NCBI GenBank assembly: GCA_022560025.1
Contig: JAFISE010000012.1
Coordinates: 1 to 64,000 of the forward strand
DNA: 64,000 nucleotides
Source: Stagonosporopsis chrysanthemi
Lineage: Eukaryota > Ascomycota > Dothideomycetes > Pleosporales > Didymellaceae
Direction: 5' to 3'
Positions 24,593 to 34,790 of the stretch are shown here, in pieces. The position numbers were made by a program, and so were the translations under genes. Below the pieces are notes generated by a model. It worked only from the letters and a program-made list of their open reading frames with translations. It made no database searches and was not told the origin of the DNA. Within the stretch, counting starts at the first letter, position 1; each line of letters starts with the position of its first letter.

Positions 24593-27500
24593 ATGAGCAC
24601 GGCGGCTCATCACGTGCGAGTGGATGTCCGAACGCCTGATGCATTTGAGGTTCAATTTGTCCACAACACTCGTGTCACATCTTTGAATGGTAAGTCCGAT
24701 GCTGGAGAGAGTTGATGCCCGCTGACGATCAAAGGCTCTGAACCCAATTGCATGCGACAACTGTCGCTCAAAAAAGTGCAGGTGTGACAGACGTGTGTAG
24801 GTCTCCAAGCTCTTTTCGTCTCCCAGTTGGTTGATCTCTTACAGCCCTTCGTGCACACAATGTCGCGCAGCCTCATTGATCTGCCGATATCAGGAAGGCG
24901 GGAAGCGAGGGCTCCCAATAGCATACATCAACAATCTTGAGAAGCGGTTGCGCGATACAGAGTCTGCCCTCTACGCAACTATGCTTGCTCTTGACCATCG
25001 CGACAGCATCAAAGCCAGCAATATTGGGATCTTGAAAGCACCACGCGAGCTGTCAAAGATCGAGAGACAAGACGACTGGAAACGGCTTCCGCTACAGACA
25101 CCTGAGCAGCTTGCCACATGGTTCCAGGAGAAACAACAGCAAGCAGTGCTCCCCGAGCCGGAATTACCACACATTCCTTTCCCAGGTGTGTCATCGCTTC
25201 AATCAGTCGAAGCGAAAGTGGGAGAAGATCCTAGAATGGCTCTGCCATTGCCGCACACTCCCGGTTCTGATGCTCTGCACTCACCTTCGTACCCTGAATC
25301 TGCTTCGTCAAACCTGTCAAAGAGCGTTACTGAACAGCTGAGGGGCATCGATCCACCTCAGGCACCCAATACATCAACTCTGCCTTCCAAGACGACTGGC
25401 TGGCACAACTACTTCTAAGCGATGCATACGAGCTCATGTCCCAGTACAATAGGATTCACATGCGCATAGCCTAAGGATCCAGCCGCAGATTGCCTCGTGA
25501 CTGGATGGTTTGGCTTTGCAATAAACTATTCTAAGGGCAAAGCGCAGGTGCGGGGTTTAATTCTCCGTAGGGCTGAACTGGACACGCAAACCCCGGTTCT
25601 TCATATCCGCAACAACATACTTTCTACGCCCACCATTATGGAGCAGAGAGATGCACAACCGAGCCCTATCCCTTCCATGGACGAGGAAAGGCCCTCTAAA
25701 AAGCGGCGGACTTCAATGCATCCACCTCGTGAGGTGGGTTTGATGCGTAGCGTACCTGGAGACAAACTGTCAAGCTTTGTTGGGAGCGCCAGTGGCATCT
25801 ACTTCATTCGCTCGGTGTACGGCACGATACGCGGCGCCCACCCGACGGCATCAGCTCAGATAGAGACACCCGAAAGCGACCACGTTCCAGGAGAAGATGA
25901 CTACCTCCCTTCTTCGACGTCAAACGCTCCTGGCCAGATATGGAGAGAAAATGAGACTTCATCTAGGCATATGTCTAGTGTCTCGTTCCAGGAGCTTGTC
26001 GATTGGAGTGGAAGCTACTTTGCCAATTGGCACCCTTTTTACCCGTATTTGCATGCTCCAAGTATATTGGAGTACTTTGAAAAACTGCCACAAGTACACG
26101 AGCAAGCCAACGATGGCGCGCCAGACTTCAGCATGACAATTGTGCGATCCATAATGTCCATATCCCTTGCAGACCGCCGGCAAACCCTGGCACTTGACAC
26201 TGCACAGTATCCTGCGGAACTTGTCTTTAAATCTTACGATGACGCAGTAGACTGCCTCCAGCATGTTCTGACGCGCCCAACAACTCTTCAGTCACTGCAA
26301 GCCGCAATCAGCGTACAGCTCTTTCTCGTTTCTATGCTCCGACTTAACGCTGCGAGCCGCCTGGGCGGCCTTGTAATCCGAATGGCACTCCAACTTGGTC
26401 TTCACCGCTGCCCAGCTCGGTTTTCCTCGTTCTCGGTCGGCGAGAAAGAGCATCGTCAGAGAATCTTCTGGTCACTTTACACCATCGATCGCTTCATCTG
26501 TCAGTCAATGGGTCTTCCTCTGAGCCTTCACGATGACGACGTTGATGTTTGCTACCCGATTGCCGAGCGGCATCCAGGCAACCAGTATCCCACAGGTGAG
26601 TCATGTGTCGTTCGTAGCTGACAAGCACTCATCCCGACAGACAATAGACTGCGGCTCATCAGTCTCGTGGCGCGACAGTATACCATACGAGGTCAGATCA
26701 TAGAATTACGAAACAAGTCGCTCCACTACGTTCACAAGGATCCTGATAAGGCTACTGCTTTGACAGCTAGGCTTGCACAGTGGTGGAACGACGTGGAAGA
26801 CTTCCATGACACAGAAGATGATCAGCACGCCTCTGCATACCATCGTACCGTCTTGACCATATTGAAGCACGAATCAGTTATCTCCTTGAACCGACCGACT
26901 CTTGCAGCTTCGCGTCAAGGACATGCATATGATGCCGCCCTCCAGCAATGTATAGGCTCTGCGAGAGCAATCATTACAACACTTCACAAAGCCATTACAC
27001 CGAAACACGGGCGGGAATCAAGTTCGGACGCTCTGGCACTGCTATGGCCATCCTGTACGTGGGCTGTCTGGATCAGCACATTTATTCTGTTCCATGCTGC
27101 CAGCAGCCAACATGTATCCGGTGGAATCGTGTCCAGGTAAGTAGGGTCTCCATACTTCCTTGATCAGCGTTAATGATTTACGTAGGCTTGCAGACAAAGC
27201 TCTTGACGTACTCCACCATCTTGCCCGGAGGGGTAGTGTCTGGCCTGAAGCCAGCGCTACTGCTGTACGAGAATTGCGTGATCGTATAACTCAACGAGCT
27301 TCTCGACATTACCCGGGTCCTGATCATTCGTCGGTGATGCCCACTGAGTCAAGTGCGCGAACCGACCATGTCGTGAATGCTGGTGCATCTTCGCAACCGC
27401 AGTATACCAGCTCTAGTGGACTTAAACCGCCCCAAACAGAGCCCGGTGATGAGCTGAATCGATCCACCTCAAGCATGGGCCTGTCACAAGAGCACACTGA

Positions 27501-27816
27501 CTCCCACGTCACACAAACAGCCGTACGAGGATTGCCATCGTTCAATAATATCTCCATGCAGGCTTCAGGCGCGCCTCAAACAGTTGGAAGTCTTCAGCCA
27601 TATGACAACGTCTCACTTCCCACAAATAGTACACCAAATGTTCCACTGTTTGACTTTGGCAATTCGGAATGGAGCGAGTTCCTCCAGGCGAACAATACTT
27701 TAGATGCAAGCGCACCACTCCCACAAGCAGATGGCATGGATCCGTATATTGCATTCGATATTCCTTTTTGGCTTGGCCAAGATCAGTATTGGGATATGTT
27801 GCATGATCGCCATTGA
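24593..27816 (+). CDS. Zn2Cys6 transcription factor, reading frame broken in the middle
   Basis: Fungal binuclear zinc cluster regulator with a fungal_trans (middle homology) domain. The cluster is encoded across an intron (24797-24844, GTAGGT...TTACAG): ACDNCRSKKCRCDRR then VPSCTQCRAASLICRYQ, giving C-x2-C-x6-C-x6-C-x2-C-x6-C; a coiled linker (NLEKRLRDTESALYA) follows. The first exon is uncertain because the ATG at 24593 and the GTAAGT donor at 24690 do not give the right phase. The C-terminal part is intact, with introns 26596-26640 and 27137-27185, and contains fungal_trans features (YFANWHPFYPYLHAPSILEY, MALQLGLHRCP, IFWSLYTIDRFICQSMGLPLS). Between about 25340 and 25560 the frame does not hold: the conserved-looking QYINSAFQDDWLAQLLL lies in another frame, runs into TAA at 25472-25474, and GWFGFAINYSKGKAQ is in a third position of frame. 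It may be a pseudogene or carry sequencing errors. Confidence 0.6.
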
Positions 27817-28203
27817 GATGAGCATTGCGAGAGACTTACTCCGTAGGGTGGCCTGTACTCTTTGATGTACTATCAAGCTATAACATTTAGCTAGCAATAT
27901 CGTTGGCAATGCCACGACGTAACTTCTAGCACAACACTTTTCTTGATAACCTGTACTACTTGTCGCTCGCTTTTGCTGCATCTCTGCGTCACCAGCCTTC
28001 TGGGTAATGGAAATGGTTGTTTGAACTAGCTAATTACAATGATGCCAAAAACAGCGAACTAGACTATCATTTGACTCCAACATGGCAAATCCAAAAAGGG
28101 GAGGCTGTATTACCAATCTTGCGCGCGTGGCCACGCCCGTCTGTTGACAGCTCTTGCTCGTTCCGTATGTTCGTCCGCCTTCTCTTTCGCGATACGCAAA
28201 GCA
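27817..28203. other. Convergent 3' intergenic region
   Basis: 387 bp between the 3' ends of the transcription factor (+) and the Cys-rich gene (-). No gene seen. Confidence 0.5.
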
Positions 28204-29217
28204 CTAAACGTTACCTATCAAAGGATCCGGCTGGACCCATCCTCGCTCGATGTTCACTCTGTGAAGATGCGACCTTAGAGCTCTAGTCGGTCCTTTAGTC
28301 CGGTCTTGAGATGCAGCATGATTTCTCGGGCTTCGCCTAGGACCCGGCACCACCATTTTGTCTTGCTGATACTGGTCAGGTATAAATTGTGCAAGGACCC
28401 TAACGCCAGAGCAAGCCAGGCAGAAGGCGATGTACTCGCCGTGTGGGAATTCGGATCCCTTGGGTCGCTCACCACATGGACACATACGTCCGATATGAGA
28501 ATCACTATCCATCCTGTTCTGAATGGTTTGATTCGATACGTTGTGCTGTGGGCCGCCAGGGACTACTTGAGTCCTACCTGTAATAACTGCTTTTGTCTTA
28601 GTGCGCAGCACATCCTCGCTTCTTAACCAAGGGAAAATGAAGCGGTAAGCGAAAGCTCCATCTCGGCACCGGTGACAGTAATGGATGAAAGGAGCTATGG
28701 CGTCTGTAATACAGACACACAAATTTTGGTCCGGCGCAGCCAAAGTAGGCCACTGTGTGACCCTTTGAAGTGATGGCCCTGCAGTGGCTGGCAACGCTGC
28801 CAGGGGAACGTTGAGACTGACACGTTGCCAGTATAATCTCATCTCATCTCTGATGCACTTGTGACACAACTGGATGAGATTCCCCGACGCGTGCTCGGAA
28901 TCAGCCCATGATCTCACGTGATTCATCTTCTGAAATTGGAGCTGTGCATGGTCATGCTGAATGCAATTACTGCACACTTGAGCATTGAAACCGAGGCCAG
29001 CTGGGTGCACGATCCCGCTGTACGTGTTATTCAACCCATTCGGCTCAATTCCGGGGCAAGAATACTTTGTTCCGCTACAACGCATACTATTGCTGCAATG
29101 AACAGCATCCTCGCACAGTGAAGGTGGAGCTACTTCAGGAGAAGAAGATGGTAGCGGAAGGGGTGGAGGAGGGGGGGTACCTGAAGAGCTTGAATCCGAG
29201 CTGCTGTCCATAATCAA
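28204..29217 (-). CDS. Hypothetical Cys-rich protein with CxxC pairs
   Basis: Uninterrupted 337-codon frame; a second ATG two codons in (29211) is an equally good start. I do not recognise a family. The N-terminus is a Ser-rich patch followed by poly-proline (residues 3-30, TPPPPPLPLPSSS). The middle and C-terminal parts contain repeated cysteine pairs: CSNC, CHKC, CVC, CHRC, CPCGE and CLAC, each followed or preceded by aromatic and charged residues, suggesting several zinc-binding knuckles. The C-terminus is Arg-rich (RRSPRNHAASQ, RALRSHLHR). No signal peptide or TM segment. It could be a lineage-specific nuclear protein. Its intronless, long frame with even spacing of CxxC supports real coding sequence. 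Confidence 0.55.
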   Translation of the reverse strand: MIMDSSSDSSSSGTPPPPPLPLPSSSPEVAPPSLCEDAVHCSNSMRCSGTKYSCPGIEPNGLNNTYSGIVHPAGLGFNAQVCSNCIQHDHAQLQFQKMNHVRSWADSEHASGNLIQLCHKCIRDEMRLYWQRVSLNVPLAALPATAGPSLQRVTQWPTLAAPDQNLCVCITDAIAPFIHYCHRCRDGAFAYRFIFPWLRSEDVLRTKTKAVITGRTQVVPGGPQHNVSNQTIQNRMDSDSHIGRMCPCGERPKGSEFPHGEYIAFCLACSGVRVLAQFIPDQYQQDKMVVPGPRRSPRNHAASQDRTKGPTRALRSHLHRVNIERGWVQPDPLIGNV

Positions 29218-31201
29218 AGATTTGGGGAGTTTTTGAGAAGCTGGATGGAGAAAAGGAATTTGCGAAGTTTCTGTTTTTTTTTGATCTTACGGACTGTAGG
29301 CAGATGCATCAATACATTAATTCACGGAGCATATAAACTCAGAGACCAGCTTTTGCGGTACACTTGAGTGCTCTGTGAAAGGGAACTTTCACACCAAAGC
29401 ATCAAAGAATTTCGTATTGGTCTGCAACAAGCACAAAGAGCTCTCAATGTGCCTTCAGCTTTACTTACAAAGAACGTCATGTCTTGGAATTTAGATCCGA
29501 GTTAAACGCCCGCGGTCCTTGTAGAGAATAAGTGTTTATTGTGACAAAGCCTATTCTTCCGATCAGCAGGAAGCTTCGAACAATGGATATATTGCCAGTT
29601 CGATTTGCCGAAATGTCCGGCAACAGATAGCGGCCTGGTTTAACATTTACACTTGAAGGTGTATCGAGCAAGGATACCTGCGATGCCATGCTTATCTGGA
29701 AATGCCTAATGGTGTGCTTCGTGAGTCGAGAGCCTTGAGAACTAGATAGATCAACCATGCGCGATAGATTCAAGACCAAGGCAAAACAACTTTGTCTAAA
29801 GTCATCGAACATTGTGCATCCAGAAAAGAAGTCTTTGTCCAAGTCCTGTAGAATTGAAACGGGCTAGTTAGAAGTAAGATGCTATTCGTGGTATCAGCCA
29901 TCGCTGTTGTGAGGTGCATCGATACTGTCTCTGTGTCCCTCACATGTGAATAATTTTAATGTCAGTTGCGAGCCAAAGTTTGCGCAGCTCTTGTTATGAG
30001 AAGCAGTGACGTTATCCGAAGGTCAGATTTCCTGTGCTTTCTCCAGCGACTACACTCCTCGTCATCAACGCCATTATTGCGATTATTCTATGCTCAAACC
30101 TGACATGCTGAATACGATTAATTGAAAGGTCGATGTATTTATTATCCATGTGGCAGCAAAGTTCCGCCCTGGCACCATCGGCGCCTGTTCACTCATCTTC
30201 GGGCTGCGTCTCTTCCAGCCCGTCTGCAGGTCTAATGCTCCCATACTACAACATGAAATCACAGCCGAGATAAAGCCGAAGATATTAGTTGCCTTCAAAT
30301 TCTGGATTGATCCCGTGAACAGGAGCTTAATGCAGTCCACCGTGGACAGTCATGCGAGCGACCATGAGAAGCAAATGCTATCGATTCCAGGGTTTCCTTG
30401 TACGTCAACAATATCTTCTCGCTAATGTGCGTACCTGAGCTAATTGCATGAGGCAAGATTGTGTTGAAAGCGGGGCTTCTTTCAGCTCGGCTTCTTCCAA
30501 GACGAGGCTGTGAACATCTCTCAACCTACATTGGACAACGAGTGTGCATCAAGCGAGTATTGCGTAAATCTATAGGTTAGTCCGACGCCGATGTGCCCAG
30601 CACGCTTTTAAAGCTTCATACCGCATCGTTCTGTGAGGGATGTGATTCTCGCTTCTTTTTGCAAGGGTTTATCGATCGTCGTGCTACCTGTGGTCTGGAA
30701 TAAGCCCACTTTGGTGGGTTGAAGCAGGCCTACAATATGTATAATCGGATTACGATATCCAACTGAGATGCTCAATTCATCTCCGAAGCGGAAGAAAACT
30801 CGATCAGATGCGCTGTTGGGCCGGGATGAGAGCCTGTCAAAGACGCAAAGAGGATTTCTGAACGGGATGGGAGGTCATTGCAATCCGCTTACTCATGCAT
30901 AACCATTCGCTTACAGTGCGCCAGACGAGCACTGTACGTCAAATATTTCTACTTTGAGTCTAATACATGTCGTAGGACAAACAAGCAACACGACTTTCTT
31001 TCAAGATTCGTATTCTCCTAGACCATGGCAGCTTTGCCAAGAGCGTACCAAGAGCGGAATGTCTCTCCAGCCGCCAGGTACTTCACCTCGTGTGTGTCAA
31101 GCGAGTATGTTGGGTGGTGGCAAAACTTAATATGATTTTGTGGCTGGGAGCTGAGCGATCAGGAGGCAGTCACTGGGGACAGGTAAAGGTCTACTGATGG
31201 G
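29218..31201. other. Gene-poor intergenic region
   Basis: Two kilobases without a supported gene. A minus-strand frame at 29477-29842 (121 codons) has an acceptor-like TTCTACAG upstream but no partner exon or recognisable domain; a second at 30083-30340 is probably chance. The last 300 bp hold the promoter of the beta-helix gene. Confidence 0.45.
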
Positions 31202-31209
31202 TATAAAAG
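31202..31209 (+). promoter_or_regulatory. TATA box of the beta-helix gene
   Basis: TATAAAAG, a perfect TATA consensus, 88 bp before the ATG at 31297. Strong TATA boxes are typical of highly inducible fungal genes, consistent with a secreted product. Confidence 0.65.
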
Positions 31210-31296
31210 CTTGATTCTGTGCCTCGTGGTATCTGCTGCTCAGTCTGGTTTGAACCTACCGTTTAAGACCTGCATCGCGAACACGTTGCTTTTGCA

Positions 31297-32466
31297 ATGC
31301 CTTTTCTAACACTCACGTACCTTCGAGTATTCGCCCTGCTCGCAGTACTGTCTCTGTGCGTCAGTCCTGCCACCTCAGTGCCTTCCAACAAAGACGACAA
31401 AGACATCAAGAACAGAAAGAATAACAAAGACGTCATACGCGTCAAGCACAAAGAGTCCATCCAGGCTGCGATCGACCGCGCAAAGCCATACGCTCGCATC
31501 GAGGTCGAAGGTAGCCATCAGGAGCAAGTGGTCATCACAAAGGATGGCATATCGCTCATCGGGAAAGGCGCAAAGTTGTCTCCTCCACATAACATCGACA
31601 AAACCAACTACTGTTATGGCCTCGTCAAAGACGACACTCTGACGAACGTGAGCGCTGGCATCTGCATCAACGGCCGCAGGATCCAGCTCGCCGATGCCTA
31701 CGATCCATTCGCGCTTCATTGGAAAGTAAAGAGCGTTGGGTATCCGGTCAAAGACGTCACAGTATCTGGCTTTGAGATCTCTGACTTCGACGGCGAGAAC
31801 ATTGCCGTCTATGGCGGCAAAAACATTAAGATTCACCACAACGAACTGAAGCGTGGCAAGAGATACGGCTTCCTGACTGTTGGTTCAAGGGGCACCGAGG
31901 CGTCGAACAATGTTGTTAGCGGCGCTGCACCTGCGACTTTGCTGAATGGACCTATCGCTATGTGTATGGATGACCTTTCCTCGGCCATTTTCTCATCCAA
32001 TACACTCTCGGACTACTTCATCGGTCTGTGCACTGAGACCAGCGAAGGCATCAACAGGAAGAACAAAATTCATGACTGCTGTATTGGCAACATCATCGAC
32101 CCCAACGTTGCCAACGCGAAGAGTCTTGACAACGAGATTTACAAGTGGAACACCGGCTGCAATGTCAACTCGTCCGCTGGTATATCTCTTCTTGGAGCCA
32201 AAAATGCTCTGGTCAAAGGCAACAAGATCAGTATTGGCATCGACCCACCTACGCTCGGCGCCGGCCTCTTCTTGGGACTCGAAGACTTATTCCAGGCTGT
32301 CAACGAGGGCAATACGATCACGAAAAACAAGTTTGGGGAGAACCCGGTCGACATCTTTGACGAATCTAAAGGCAAAAACTACATCTTCGACAACGAGTGT
32401 GATCTCCCTATCAGGGCTCCCGATGTATTAACGCCTGAGTACTGCCAGCCCCGCAGCGAATATTGA
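31297..32466 (+). CDS. Secreted right-handed parallel beta-helix protein
   Basis: Intronless, 389 aa. A hydrophobic signal peptide (YLRVFALLAVLSLCVSPATS, cleavage near residue 27) is followed by a Lys/Asp-rich linker and a pectate-lyase-fold body. The entry motif KESIQAAIDRAKPYARIEVEG resembles the start of PbH1/Pectate_lyase_3 and NosD-like proteins, and later coils show the N/G-rich turns of beta-helices (GKNIKIHHNELKRG, ASNNVVSG, NALVKGNKISIG). Paired Cys in the body (CYG, CING, CMDD, CTETS, CC, CNV) suggest disulfides. Such proteins bind or cleave polysaccharides, but I cannot see a definite catalytic set, so enzymatic activity is not claimed. Convergent with the M20 peptidase gene, 207 bp between stops. 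Confidence 0.8.
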   Translation: MPFLTLTYLRVFALLAVLSLCVSPATSVPSNKDDKDIKNRKNNKDVIRVKHKESIQAAIDRAKPYARIEVEGSHQEQVVITKDGISLIGKGAKLSPPHNIDKTNYCYGLVKDDTLTNVSAGICINGRRIQLADAYDPFALHWKVKSVGYPVKDVTVSGFEISDFDGENIAVYGGKNIKIHHNELKRGKRYGFLTVGSRGTEASNNVVSGAAPATLLNGPIAMCMDDLSSAIFSSNTLSDYFIGLCTETSEGINRKNKIHDCCIGNIIDPNVANAKSLDNEIYKWNTGCNVNSSAGISLLGAKNALVKGNKISIGIDPPTLGAGLFLGLEDLFQAVNEGNTITKNKFGENPVDIFDESKGKNYIFDNECDLPIRAPDVLTPEYCQPRSEY

Positions 32467-32673
32467 GCCAAGGCCATCATATAAGATGCGTTGGATACAA
32501 ATCTTCACGAGAGTAATCCGTTGCGAGGCGTATTCGCTCTTTCTACCATCGCTTAATGTATTAACTGTTGTTGCGTGTGATATGCTCAGCTCAAGGTTAT
32601 ACCTCGCCTTGCATTTTTGAAATTTCATTGGTCATCTCCATGACGTTCATCAATCAAAACGATAGTACTCAAT

Positions 32674-34471
32674 CTACAAATCCGCTTCATCCATGTTCCT
32701 GATCCAACCCCACATCCATTTGATTGTGTCGAGGTGGGCCTGCACACCGACCTTCTCGTCGACAGTGTGGATATTGCCCATGCCAGCTTGCTCCTTGTCC
32801 CAACCAGGGCCGTACCTGAAGATGTGCTCACTCAGGTCCCAGTAGTATCGTGTGTCAGTGTTGCCGGTCATGATGCCAGGCGCGACTACAAGGTCTTTGC
32901 CGTAGAGCGCACGTGTCGTGCCGGAAAGGATGGAGAAGGGTGTCACATGGGTGCCATTTGATGAGCTCGACTGCAAAGTCGTTGGCGTGACAGGTGCAGG
33001 CTCAAGTACAGTGGCGCGGTGAGACAGCGTAATACTGGAGGGCTCCTCAGCGCCGTCGAACGCATTCAGCTTTAGGCTGTACTTATTTGCAACGATACCG
33101 GTGAGCTTGGAGATGTGGTCTTTGATCTCTTTCGAACTTGAACCAACGTTAATACGGTGATTGACAGTTATCTGCGTGCGCTCAGGCAGAGCATTGTTCT
33201 TGACGCCGCCGTGGATGATGTCAACGGCTACGGAAGTCGTGAAGAGGTACTTCACACCCAGTCCAGCCTTAGCTGCTTCCACAGCGAGTCTGTCTTCCCT
33301 CTTCTTACAAGTCTGACCTTTGGTGGAGCGCTTCTCGAGCAAGTGGTGCAGCTTCTTAGGAAAGTCGGGCGCGTGGTCTGCACCGCAGGTCAAGAGACCA
33401 AGATATGGATTCTCATCAGCAAGGCGTGGCTCGTATAGGTTTTGCTCGATCAGGGTGATGAGCTCGGCAGCAACGCCGATACCATTGTGCGCAGGCGGAA
33501 CTGAGGAGTGACCGCCTGGCATGCGCACAACAATGTCAACGTCGATGTAGCCTTTCTCCGCAACGCCAGGAATTGCAAAGTCTGCGCCCCAATTCTCGAC
33601 ATTGACAGCACCCTCATCTACGATGGCCGCAATGGAATTGTGACCATACTTCTCGGTTAGGTGCTTTGCAAGATGTTGCGCACCCTCGCGACCCGAGATT
33701 TCCTCATCGAATCCAAATGAAAGGATGAGTGTGCGACGCGGTGTGAAATCGGTCGATAAAAGCGCTTCCACAGAGTTCAGGATCGCCAGAAGCTGGTTCT
33801 TGCAGTCGCTTGCACCACGGCCCCAAACAAATTTTCCGTCATAATGCCCAGAGAAGGGTGGATGCGTCCATTGCTTGACTGTGCTTTCTGGGACTGGCAC
33901 CACGTCCTGATGAGCCATCAGCAGAGTGGCTTTCAGTGAGGCATCCGTTCCGGGCCAGGTGTACCTAAAGTTCAGGGTCAGCGCAGGTGACACAATGCGG
34001 AAGGCATACATACAATAAGCCATGTGTGTTGACCTTCTCCAGCTGTAGAGTGGCATGGGTAAGAGGGAAAGTCTTTGCCAGATAATCCGCAAACGAGTAG
34101 AAGATGTCCCAACGCGGGTCCGAACCGATAACGCCCATGTCGTCGTAGGATTGTGTTTCGATCTTAACAGCTCCAGAAAGGCGCTCAATTGCAAGCTCGC
34201 GGAAGTCATCGGACTGCAAATAGCTTTCAGTGTCGTTCAATGCTTTTGAGCTTTTTGATGGGATGAGTGGATCAACCTGGTGACATCTGGCTTTTGATTC
34301 TGTGCCTGTGTTGGGGTGCCATTGCGGTGCGTCGCCAGCGACGATGATGTAACCGCGAAGCAACACCCATAGGCCGAATAAAGGTAGCATGCATCGAAGG
34401 GCCTTCAAGGACTTCCAGCTCTTGCTTGGCCTCTCGGGCTCTGTGAGCGCGTCTCCCCAAGTCTTAGCCAT
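32674..34471 (-). CDS. CPS1: Vacuolar carboxypeptidase S-like M20 metallopeptidase
   Basis: Zinc exopeptidase of family M20A, like yeast Cps1, which removes C-terminal residues from peptides in the vacuole and is delivered as a type II membrane protein. Two exons: 34471-34014 and 33964-32674, intron 33965-34013 (GTATGT...TTTAG), total 582 aa (yeast 576). An N-terminal signal anchor is visible (LPLFGLWVLLRGYIIVAG, about residues 29-46). Metal and catalytic residues: His171 in MAHQDVVPV, Asp206 in GRGASDCKNQ, the Glu pair 240/241 in FGFDEEISGREGA, an Asp in IVDEGAVN, and a late His in GNIHTVDE. The dimerisation-domain His-loop MPGGHSSVPP is present. No lesions. Confidence 0.93.
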
Positions 34472-34790
34472 GTCGATAGTGTGGTGACTGAAAGTGCGAG
34501 AGCGGACGTACAGTGGGTATAAGATAGAAATAGCAGCTAGTCCTAAACCGGAAGGTCCATTCGTGCTCCCCCATCAAAAACTCGTCATCAGCGGAACATC
34601 TTATCAGCAGATATAGATGTTGAGATGAAAACAGAAAAAAGAATTGGTATCATGTTAATTACATCATCTCGCCAGCACAACCCCACAGAATACGACGCAA
34701 TTGACCTTAATCCCGAAAAACCCTCTTCAGCACGACCCATGACAGGCGAGGCACAAGCATCGCGCAGCATACCGAAACTGCGTCTGCAAA

